Of a stretch of DNA of 64,000 nucleotides, positions 8,986-15,460 are shown one piece after another. The notes under the pieces were generated by a model. The model was not told the origin of the DNA and did not search any database. It saw only the letters and a list, made by a program, of their open reading frames with translations. The position numbers were made by a program, and so were the translations under genes. Within the stretch, counting starts at the first letter, position 1. Every line of letters begins with the position of its first letter. The stretch comes from Rhabdothermincola salaria (GTDB taxonomy: Bacteria > Actinomycetota > Acidimicrobiia > Acidimicrobiales > Acidimicrobilacustridaceae). The stretch lies in the NCBI RefSeq assembly GCF_021246445.1, contig NZ_JAJQXW010000001.1:248001-312000 (forward strand), read 5' to 3'.

Positions 8986-9288
8986 ATGGTGCGACGAGGT
9001 CGAGGCAACGGGGCGGGCGCCGCTACCGTCTCGATCGCGTGGATGGGTCGGGCGGCGGTCGCGGTCGTCGTGCGGCCCTGGTTGTGGACCACCGCTGTTC
9101 GCCAGCTCGGCCGTCTGGTGCCCGACCGGTGGTGGCGTCGACGCCCCCACCTGCCGGTGCCCGACCCCGCCTACCTGCGGTTTCGTCTCGTCACCGCCTA
9201 CGGGGGCCAGGGCCACGACCCTCGTCCGGCCGACGTCGTCACCTACCTGCACTGGTGCCGGGCCTGGCCCCGGGTCACGGGCAGCTGA
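8986..9288 (+). CDS. Small unknown protein
   Basis: A 100-residue basic protein I do not recognise by name. The first half is hydrophobic and Arg/Trp-rich (AVAVVVRPWLWTTAVRQL). The second half is RFRLVTAYGGQGHDPRPADVVTYLHWCRAW, which looks like a folded conserved block and argues for a real gene. It lies 9 bp after the ROK gene, with its own likely -10 six bases upstream of the ATG and a large hairpin around its stop codon (9262-9300). A membrane-associated role is possible, but no function can be given. Confidence 0.6.
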   Translation: MVRRGRGNGAGAATVSIAWMGRAAVAVVVRPWLWTTAVRQLGRLVPDRWWRRRPHLPVPDPAYLRFRLVTAYGGQGHDPRPADVVTYLHWCRAWPRVTGS

Positions 9289-9300
9289 GCCGGGCCAGGC
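9262..9300 (+). terminator. Hairpin enclosing the stop codon at 9286-9288
   Basis: GCCTGGCC plus CGG on the left (9262-9273, one bulged C) pairs with CCGGGCCAGGC on the right (9290-9300). The 16-base loop contains the TGA stop. An 11-bp stem with one bulge and no T-tract. Confidence 0.45.
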
Positions 9301-9401
9301 GGGTGCCGTGCGTCCGATCGACCTGACCTGCTCCGCCCGCCGGCCACTACGCTGCGGCCAGGAGCGGGGCATCCGCCCGGCTCGCGGCCCCGAGGGGAAC
9401 C

Positions 9402-9908
9402 GTGGGTGAGCACGTCCTCGTCCTGAACGCCACATACGAACCGCTGAGCACGGTGGGCTGGCAGCGGGCGGTGGTCCTCGTCCTCGACGGGGTCGCCGAG
9501 ATCGTGACCGCGGACGAGCACCGACGGGTGCGCTCGCCGAGCGTGTCGGTGGCCAGGCCCCACGTCATCCGGCTCCTGTCCTACGTGCGGGTGCCCCGAG
9601 GTCGGACCGCCCCCGTCACCCGGCGAGGGGTGCTCACGCGCGACGGCCATCGCTGTGCCTACTGCCGCGGGCACGCCGACAGCGTCGACCACGTGGTGCC
9701 CCGTTCCCGACCCGAAGGCCATCACACCTGGGCGAACCTGGTCGCCGCCTGCCGCACGTGCAACGGTCGCAAGGGCAACCGCACTCCCGAGGAAGCGGGC
9801 ATGCCGCTGCTCGCCAACCCCTTCGAGCCCCGGGGTATCGGGTCGCTGGTGGTGCGGGCCGGCGCCACCCGGGCCGAGTGGATGCCCTGGTTGACGGCCA
9901 CCGGGTGA
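9402..9908 (+). CDS. HNH endonuclease family protein
   Basis: A 168-residue HNH nuclease. Zinc-binding pairs are C85-x2-C88 and C117-x2-C120. The active-site block is DHVVPRS (D96, H97) and N112. The N-terminal half (VLVLNATYEPLSTVGWQRAV) is the conserved opening of the widespread actinobacterial small HNH family; this is a stand-alone chromosomal protein, not a homing enzyme in an intron. Its physiological role is unknown. GTG 9402 follows GAGGGG (9390-9395) at ribosome-site spacing. The stop overlaps the next GTG by GTGA, so the gene is coupled to the lipoate-ligase-like gene. Confidence 0.85.
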   Translation: MGEHVLVLNATYEPLSTVGWQRAVVLVLDGVAEIVTADEHRRVRSPSVSVARPHVIRLLSYVRVPRGRTAPVTRRGVLTRDGHRCAYCRGHADSVDHVVPRSRPEGHHTWANLVAACRTCNGRKGNRTPEEAGMPLLANPFEPRGIGSLVVRAGATRAEWMPWLTATG

Positions 9909-10594
9909 CGGGTCGCTGGTCGATCGAACAGCTGGCCGGCGCCGCCGGCCCCTTCCACGGACGCGACCCGTCCGATCCGCCCCGGCGCGAGATGTGGGTG
10001 TTCACGGTCGACCGTCCGGCGCTGGTGCTCGGCTCCACCCAGCCCGCCACCGACGTCGACACCGGTGCCGCCGAGCGTCTGGGGGTGGACGTCGTGCGTC
10101 GGCGCAGTGGGGGAGGTGCGGTGCTGCTCGACCCCGGGGCGGTGGTGTGGGTCGACGCTGTCGTGCCCCGCGACGACGAGCTCTGGCACGACGACGTGGG
10201 GCGGGCGTTCGCCTGGTTGGGGCAGCTCTGGGCCCGGGTGCTGGGCGACCTGGGGGTGCCGCCCGACCAGGTGGCGGTGCACGAGGCCGGACTGGTGACG
10301 ACGCCGTTGTCGCCGGTGGTCTGCTTCGCCGGGCTCGGGCCCGGTGAGGTCACCGTCGGCGGGGCCAAGGCGGTCGGGATCTCCCAGCGACGGACCCGGT
10401 CCACCGCCCGCCTGCAGTCTTCGGTGTTGCTCTCGTGGGATGCCGAGCGCCAGGTCGCCCTGCTGGCCCCGGGACTGGCCCGGGTGGCCGGCTCGGCGGG
10501 CGCCCGCCACCTCCGCGACCTGCCGGTGGCGCCGATGACCACGTCGACGACGACAGACGTCGTCGACGCGGTCCTGGCCCGTCTCCCGAGCTAG
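9905..10594 (+). CDS. Lipoate-protein ligase A family protein
   Basis: A 229-residue protein of the biotin/lipoate ligase fold. RRRSGGGAVLL (about 65-75) is the substrate-binding RRxxGGGxV motif, and VGGAKAVGISQRRT holds the Lys expected to contact the lipoyl-AMP. It lacks the long accessory domain of E. coli LplA, as do many actinobacterial relatives, so it may be a ligase, an amidotransferase or a divergent family member. It is coupled to the HNH gene by GTGA. Its 3' end overlaps the opposite-strand neighbour: the shared CTAG at 10591-10594 supplies a TAG stop to both genes. Confidence 0.8.
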   Translation: MTGRWSIEQLAGAAGPFHGRDPSDPPRREMWVFTVDRPALVLGSTQPATDVDTGAAERLGVDVVRRRSGGGAVLLDPGAVVWVDAVVPRDDELWHDDVGRAFAWLGQLWARVLGDLGVPPDQVAVHEAGLVTTPLSPVVCFAGLGPGEVTVGGAKAVGISQRRTRSTARLQSSVLLSWDAERQVALLAPGLARVAGSAGARHLRDLPVAPMTTSTTTDVVDAVLARLPS

Positions 10595-10599
10595 TCGGG
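10585..10599. terminator. Hairpin with a stop codon shared by both strands in its loop
   Basis: CCCGA (10585-10589) pairs with TCGGG (10595-10599). The 5-base loop GCTAG contains the CTAG that is the TAG stop of the plus-strand gene and of the minus-strand gene. Two more flanking pairs (one G-T) are possible. Confidence 0.4.
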
Positions 10600-10974
10600 G
10601 GTGCTGGCGTCGCGCAGCGACAGCTTCCAGGTGCGGAAGCGGGTGTGGCGTTCGCCGTCGGGGCCGAGGCCGTCGCCGTTGCCGTCGGCGTCGAGGGCGA
10701 AGAACCAGCGGTCCTCCGGATCGGCGACGTTGACCGCGCAGTAGCGAGCCGGTTCTCCGGCGGCCCGCCCGGCCCGCCACAGCAGGTAGTCGTGGATGCG
10801 ACGGATGTAGGTGACCAGCTCCACCCCGATCTCCTGGCCGAGGTCGCGGACGAACGGCGGGGCCTCGATCCAGCGCGTGGCGGGGATCATCGACTCCCTC
10901 TGGGGCAGCGGGGGCAGGTCGGCGGTGTGGACGTCGTGGTCGATGGGCGGGCGATCCTCGGTGGGGGTGGACAT
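10591..10974 (-). CDS. Unknown conserved-looking protein
   Basis: A 127-residue protein I do not recognise. After an acidic leader comes FVRDLGQEIGVELVTYIRRIHDYLLWRAGR, likely helical, then DRWFFALDADGNGDGLGPDGERHTRFRTWKLSLRD. The stretch ALDADGNGDGLGPDG is rich in Asp and Gly like a calcium-binding loop, but that is resemblance only. The ATG at 10974 is chosen because AAGGGA lies about 9 bases upstream; the frame extends further but with low-complexity sequence. The stop is shared with the convergent lipoate-ligase-like gene. Confidence 0.6.
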   Translation of the reverse strand: MSTPTEDRPPIDHDVHTADLPPLPQRESMIPATRWIEAPPFVRDLGQEIGVELVTYIRRIHDYLLWRAGRAAGEPARYCAVNVADPEDRWFFALDADGNGDGLGPDGERHTRFRTWKLSLRDASTPD

Positions 10975-11113
10975 CGCGTGGTCCCTTCGTGGGTGGCTCC
11001 GGCGCTCCGGTGTCCCGGCGGTCCGGTTCGGTGGCTCCCTCCCTGGTTCCTGCATGGAATCGGCGCCTCGGGGAGCGTCGAGAGCATGCGAGAACGCGTC
11101 TGGAGGGGGAGGG

Positions 11114-11824
11114 CTAGGTCAGGTTGGCGAAGGCCTCGGCCCGAGCGGTCTCGCCGGCGACGAGGATGGTGTCGCCCTCGCCGACGACGGTGTCGGGCGT
11201 GGCGTAGGTGAAGACGCCGCCGGCGGGCTTGATGCACACGACGGTGACGCCGTAGCGGGACCGGAACATCAGCTCGGTGAGGGACTTGCCCAGCATCTCC
11301 GTCGGCGCGGTGGTCTCCACGAGGGCAAACCCCGGGTCGAGCTCGAGGTACTCCATCATCCGACCGGTGACGAGGTGGGCGACCCGCTCGCCCATCTCGG
11401 CCTCGGGGAAGACCACGTGGTGCACGCCCACCCGTTCGAGGATGCGGGCGTGCGGTTCGGTGATGGCCTTGGCCCAGATGTCGGGCACGCCGAGGTCGCC
11501 GAGTGCGGCGACGGTGAGCACGCTGGCCTCGATGCCCGTCCCGATGCCGACGACCGCGATGGGGAACTCGCCGGCACCGAGCTGGCGCAGCACGTCGGCG
11601 TCGGTGCTGTCGGCCTCGACGGTCTGGGTGAGCAGCCCGCTGTAGCGCTGGACCAGGGCGGGGGAGGTGTCCACGCCCAACACCTCGTAGCCGAGGCCCA
11701 TGAGGCTGGTGGCGAGCGACGCGCCGAAGCGCCCGAGACCGATCACGAGGACCTGGTCGGCGGTGGAGTGGCGGATGCCCGCGGGCCGTCGGCGGGGCAT
11801 GCGGGGCATCTGGTGCTCAGCCAA
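11114..11824 (-). CDS. ktrA: Potassium uptake regulatory subunit (RCK)
   Basis: A 236-residue cytosolic RCK protein that gates the KtrB channel subunit. The Rossmann nucleotide-binding motif GLGRFG is at 29-34, with Asp in VLGVDTS at the end of the second strand. The RCK_N domain occupies about 24-140 and the RCK_C domain the rest. The start is TTG 11824: AGGAAAGG sits 7 bases upstream on the minus strand, and this start overlaps the KtrB stop by 8 bp. An ATG at 11809 is possible but has no ribosome site. It forms a two-gene operon with ktrB and, by family, responds to nucleotides. Confidence 0.88.
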   Translation of the reverse strand: MAEHQMPRMPRRRPAGIRHSTADQVLVIGLGRFGASLATSLMGLGYEVLGVDTSPALVQRYSGLLTQTVEADSTDADVLRQLGAGEFPIAVVGIGTGIEASVLTVAALGDLGVPDIWAKAITEPHARILERVGVHHVVFPEAEMGERVAHLVTGRMMEYLELDPGFALVETTAPTEMLGKSLTELMFRSRYGVTVVCIKPAGGVFTYATPDTVVGEGDTILVAGETARAEAFANLT

Positions 11825-13154
11825 TGATCGGCCTTTCCTGGGGGAGTCGGTAGAGGCGCCCACGCTCGCGCAGCACGAGCGCGGCGAACAGGGTGATGGG
11901 GCCCACCCGCCCGAGGAACATGAGCACCACCAGCACCATCTGGGCCGGGGTCCCGAGCTCGCCGGTGATGCCGGTGGAGAGCCCGACCGTGCTGAAGGCG
12001 GAGAGGGCCTCGAACAGCGCGGGGCCGATGGTCACGTCGGCCAGCACCACCAGCGCGAACGTGGCGGTGATCACGGCTCCGACGGCCAACAGGACCAGGG
12101 CCACGGCCTGACGTTGGGCGGTGTCGGGGATCCGGCGACCGAAGGCGTTGACGTCGGGGTCGCCGCGGACCTCGGACCAGATCACGAACCCCAGCAGGGC
12201 GAACGTGGTGACCTTGACGCCGCCGGCGGTGGAGGCCGAACCGCCGCCGATGAGCATCAGCGCGTCGGTGACGAGCCAGCTGCTCTCGCGCATGGCGCCG
12301 TAGTCGAGGCTGTTGAAGCCGGCGGTCCTGGGCATGACCGCCTGGAACCAGCCGGCGAGCACCTTGTCCGGTCCGTCGAGGGCCCCGAGGGTGGCGGGGT
12401 TCGTCCACTCGGTGGCGCTGAGCAGCACCGTGCCCACCACCAACAGCAGCAGCGTGGTGCCGACGGTGAGCTTGGTGTGCAGCGCCCAGCGACGGGGTCG
12501 GGTGAGGTGCTCGCGCAGGTCGAGCCAGACCGGGAAGCCGATGCCGCCGGCGATGACGGCCAGGCCGATGGTGACGATGAGCCACCAGTCGGTGACGAAG
12601 CCCATGAGGCTGTCGCTGAACAGGGAGAACCCGGCGTTGTTGAACGCCGAGATGGCGTGGAACAGACCCAGGTACACGGCGCGTCCGACCGACACGTCGC
12701 CGTCGGCGTAGAACCTCCAGGAGAGCACGACGGTGGCCACGCTCTCGAACAGGACGGTGAAGGCGGCGACGCCGATGAGCACCCGGCGGACGTCGCCGGG
12801 GTCCATGGTGCCGGTCTCGGCCTGGGCGAACAGCCGTTGGCGCAGCCCGAGCCGGCGGGAGAGCGTCAGGGCCACCAGCGACGACAGGGTCATGATCCCG
12901 AAGCCGCCCAGCTGGAACAGCACCATGATCACGACCTCACCGAACGTGCTCCAGTGCGTCGGGGTGTCGACCACGACGAGCCCGGTGACGCACACCGCGG
13001 ACGTGGCGGTGAAGAGCGCCTCGCCGGGGTTGGTCACCGATCCGGACTCGGTGGCGAAGGGCAGCATCAACAGCACCGTGCCCACGGCGATGGCGGCGCC
13101 GAAGGCGATCACCACCATGCGGGCGGGGGAGAGGGCTCGACGGGCGAACGGCAC
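11817..13154 (-). CDS. ktrB: Potassium uptake channel subunit (TrkH/KtrB family)
   Basis: A 445-residue membrane protein with the four-fold M1-P-M2 arrangement of potassium transporters. The conserved filter glycines are visible in each pore loop: SAVCVTGL, FNNAGFS, RTAGFN and STVGLS. It translocates potassium (with sodium in many relatives) and works with the downstream RCK subunit. The GTG at 13154 is preceded by AGGAAG on the minus strand at suitable distance. It is transcribed away from the division cluster; the 242-bp gap between them holds the mraZ promoter. Confidence 0.92.
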   Translation of the reverse strand: MPFARRALSPARMVVIAFGAAIAVGTVLLMLPFATESGSVTNPGEALFTATSAVCVTGLVVVDTPTHWSTFGEVVIMVLFQLGGFGIMTLSSLVALTLSRRLGLRQRLFAQAETGTMDPGDVRRVLIGVAAFTVLFESVATVVLSWRFYADGDVSVGRAVYLGLFHAISAFNNAGFSLFSDSLMGFVTDWWLIVTIGLAVIAGGIGFPVWLDLREHLTRPRRWALHTKLTVGTTLLLLVVGTVLLSATEWTNPATLGALDGPDKVLAGWFQAVMPRTAGFNSLDYGAMRESSWLVTDALMLIGGGSASTAGGVKVTTFALLGFVIWSEVRGDPDVNAFGRRIPDTAQRQAVALVLLAVGAVITATFALVVLADVTIGPALFEALSAFSTVGLSTGITGELGTPAQMVLVVLMFLGRVGPITLFAALVLRERGRLYRLPQERPIIG

Positions 13155-13321
13155 TCCCCACTTCCTACTCCGCCAGGGGCCCTGCTGTCGCCATCGTCGA
13201 CGGGGCGGCCCCGGCCGCCGGCGCCCGAGGTCGCGCCCGTCGTCTCCGGGGCCCGCGCCCTGCGTGGGCGGGGGTGCACGTCGGGCGGTGGACCCGGCGG
13301 GGCGCGACGGGGGGTGAGGTG

Positions 13322-13384
13322 TGGACAGGTGGGGGGAAGTGGCATACAGTGGGGCCTCGTGGGGCTCCGAGGGGGCCGGTGGAG
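13322..13384 (+). promoter_or_regulatory. mraZ promoter inside a 10-bp-phased MraZ box array
   Basis: A good sigma-70-type promoter is visible: TGGACA (13322-13327), 17-bp spacer, TACAGT (13345-13350). Overlapping it are boxes in strict 10-bp phase: TGGGG at 13330, TGGCA at 13340, TGGGG at 13350, TGGGG at 13360, AGGGG at 13370 and TGGAG at 13380. TGGGN repeats with 5-nt spacers are the known binding pattern of MraZ in E. coli, so this is very likely its autoregulatory operator. The last box merges with the ribosome site GGAGAGG. Confidence 0.75.
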
Positions 13385-13396
13385 AGGTCGTGGAAC

Positions 13397-13819
13397 GTGT
13401 TCGTCGGGACGTTCGAGCATTCGCTCGATGACAAGGGCCGAGTGGTCCTCCCGGTCACGTACCGCAACCACCTCAACGGCCAGCGGGGCTACATCTCGCA
13501 GTGGGACCTGTGTCTCGGCGTGTGGACCGAGGAGGGCTTCCAGGACGTGGCACAGCGACTGACCCAGAAGATCAGGGAGGGCCAGGCCCCCCAGGAGGCC
13601 ATGCGGGCCTTCTCGTCCAACGCCCACGAGGTCAGCGCCGACTCGCAGGGCCGCATCACCATCCCCCAGCGCCTCCGGGAGTTCGCCGGACTCGACCGCG
13701 ACGCCGTGCTCATCGGCGCCATCGACCGCATCGAGATCTGGAACCCCGAGCGCTGGACCGACCAGTCCTCCGCCGCCGACCACAGCCTCGTGAAGGCGGT
13801 CACCGCCCTCGGGCTCTGA
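13397..13819 (+). CDS. mraZ: Transcriptional regulator of the division cluster
   Basis: A 140-residue MraZ with two SpoVT-AbrB-like repeats, each with its signature: DDKGRVVLP (11-19) and DSQGRITIP (82-90). In other bacteria MraZ forms a ring-shaped oligomer that binds phased TGGGN boxes upstream of its own gene and controls the dcw operon. The GTG at 13397 is chosen because the protein then begins MFVGTFEHSLDDKGR, the family start, with GGAGAGG (13381-13387) upstream. A phased box array covers its promoter. It is followed by a 241-bp gap before rsmH. Confidence 0.93.
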   Translation: MFVGTFEHSLDDKGRVVLPVTYRNHLNGQRGYISQWDLCLGVWTEEGFQDVAQRLTQKIREGQAPQEAMRAFSSNAHEVSADSQGRITIPQRLREFAGLDRDAVLIGAIDRIEIWNPERWTDQSSAADHSLVKAVTALGL

Positions 13820-13893
13820 CCACCTGCCCGCCATGTCCCCGCTCACCGCCACCCGACCGAAGGACCCCGCCCACCGACACCTCTGTGCACACC

Positions 13894-13916
13894 GCTGCGG
13901 TCCGCTCACCCGCAGC
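13894..13916 (+). terminator. Hairpin between mraZ and rsmH
   Basis: GCTGCGG (13894-13900) and CCGCAGC (13910-13916) form a perfect 7-bp stem with a 9-base loop, about 75 bases after the mraZ stop. It could attenuate read-through into rsmH. No T-tract. Confidence 0.3.
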
Positions 13917-14060
13917 CTCTCGGATCACACGATGGAAGGCCCCTACTCCGCCCGCTTCCCATCGAGCCCAGTCGGGGAGACATCCCGGCGGGCGACCGTG
14001 ATCCGAGGGGCTGCCGATGAGCGGGCCCGGTCGGTGCCCTGCGTGTCGGGCCGCACCGTC

Positions 14061-15035
14061 ATGGACCACCGCCCCGATCCCCGCTTCGCCCACCAGCCGG
14101 TGATGGCCGACGAGATCGTGGCCCTGTTCGCCCCGGTGGCCGCCGGCTGGGTGGTCGACGCCACCCTCGGCGGGGCCGGCCACGCCCGGGCTCTGCTCGA
14201 CGCCCACCCGCAGGTGCGGGTGCTCGGGATCGACCAGGACCCCTCGGCGCTCGAGGCGGCCCGGGCCCGGCTGACGCCGTTCGGCGATCGGGTGCGCACC
14301 GTGCGGGCCCGCTTCGACGCCCTGCCCGAGGTCGCCGACCGCACCCTCGACGGGGCCCCGGTGGTCGGGGTGCTCTTCGACCTCGGGGTGAGCTCGCCCC
14401 AGCTCGACCGGGCCGAACGGGGCTTCAGCTATCGCCACGACGCCCCTCTCGACATGCGCATGGACCCCGACGCAGCGCGCTCGGCGGCCGACGTCGTCAA
14501 CACCTACCCCGAGGCCCGCCTGGCGGCGGTGCTGCGGGAGCTGGGCGACGAGCGCTTCGCCGCCCGGATCGCCAAGGCCGTCGTCGCCGCCCGTCCGGTG
14601 GCCACCACCGGCCAGCTGGCCGAGTTGGTGCGCGATGCCATCCCCGCTCCCGCTCGCCGGCGCGGCGGGCACCCGGCCAAGCGGACGTTCCAGGCCCTGC
14701 GCATCGAGGTCAACGACGAGCTGGGCATCCTCCCGGCCAGCATCGACGCCGCCATCGACCTGCTGGCTCCGGGCGGCCGCATCGTCGTGCTCGCCTACCA
14801 CTCCGGCGAGGACCGCATCGTCAAGGCCCGGTTGCGCTCGGCCGCCACCGGGGACTGCAGCTGCCCACCGAGTCTCCCCTGCGTGTGCGGGGCCACTCCC
14901 ACGGTGCGCCTCCTCAAGCAGGGCGCGTGGAAGCCGACGGCCGACGAGATCGCCGCCAACCCCCGGGCCGAGAGCGCCCGTCTCCGTGGTGCCGAGCGGC
15001 TGGCCGCCGCTGACGTCCAGGGAGCACCGTCGTGA
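14061..15035 (+). CDS. rsmH: 16S rRNA (cytosine-1402 N4) methyltransferase
   Basis: A 324-residue SAM-dependent methyltransferase. It has the RsmH opening FAHQPVMADEIV, the SAM-binding VDATLGGAGHARALL, DLGVSSPQLD, and FQALRIEVNDEL. It methylates C1402 in the ribosomal P site. ATG 14061 gives the usual N-terminus, but no ribosome site precedes it; the frame stays open upstream (GTG 13998, ATG 13932), so a longer product is possible. The 3' end overlaps ftsL by GTGA. First gene of the long coupled division operon after mraZ. Confidence 0.9.
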   Translation: MDHRPDPRFAHQPVMADEIVALFAPVAAGWVVDATLGGAGHARALLDAHPQVRVLGIDQDPSALEAARARLTPFGDRVRTVRARFDALPEVADRTLDGAPVVGVLFDLGVSSPQLDRAERGFSYRHDAPLDMRMDPDAARSAADVVNTYPEARLAAVLRELGDERFAARIAKAVVAARPVATTGQLAELVRDAIPAPARRRGGHPAKRTFQALRIEVNDELGILPASIDAAIDLLAPGGRIVVLAYHSGEDRIVKARLRSAATGDCSCPPSLPCVCGATPTVRLLKQGAWKPTADEIAANPRAESARLRGAERLAAADVQGAPS

Positions 15036-15460
15036 CCCCCCCGCCCTCCGCCGCGGCCGCCGCTCCCCTCGCCCGGGGAGGCGTGGCGGCCCTCCCGCAG
15101 CCGGCGCGGACTCCCGAGCGCGACCCGCGCCCCGATCTCCGGGTCGTCCACCGGCGTCGCCGACGGTGGCAGGTCGGCACGGTGGCCGGCATCGTGCTGT
15201 TCGCCTCGTTGTTCGCCGTCGCCGGCTTCCAGACGCTGATCGTGTCCCAGCAGAAGCGGCTCGACGACCTCACCGACCGGATCGCGGTCGAAGCCGACCT
15301 GGCCCGCGAGCTCGACGACCAGCTCGCCGAGCTCGAGAGCCCCCAACGCATCACCGAGGCCGCGCGCGACCGGCTGGGCATGGTCTCGCCCCCGGGCGTC
15401 GTCTACATCCAACCTCGACCCGACGACGACGCCCGCGCCGCCGAGGTGCCCGGGCGGTGA
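15032..15460 (+). CDS. ftsL: FtsL-like cell division protein
   Basis: A 142-residue bitopic protein: Ala/Pro/Arg-rich cytoplasmic tail, one membrane segment at about 48-67 (VGTVAGIVLFASLFAVAGFQ), then a heptad-like coiled coil (QQKRLDDLTDRIAVEADLARELDDQLAEL) and RITEAARDRLGM. Position between rsmH and ftsI plus this topology identify an FtsL/DivIC-type divisome protein; sequence alone is weak because the family diverges fast. GTGA overlaps on both sides couple it to rsmH and ftsI. Confidence 0.8.
   Translation: MTPPPSAAAAAPLARGGVAALPQPARTPERDPRPDLRVVHRRRRRWQVGTVAGIVLFASLFAVAGFQTLIVSQQKRLDDLTDRIAVEADLARELDDQLAELESPQRITEAARDRLGMVSPPGVVYIQPRPDDDARAAEVPGR

Noticed and set aside
11807-11809. ATG 11809 as the ktrA start
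   Set aside because: No ribosome site before it; TTG 11824 has AGGAAAGG at 7 bases.
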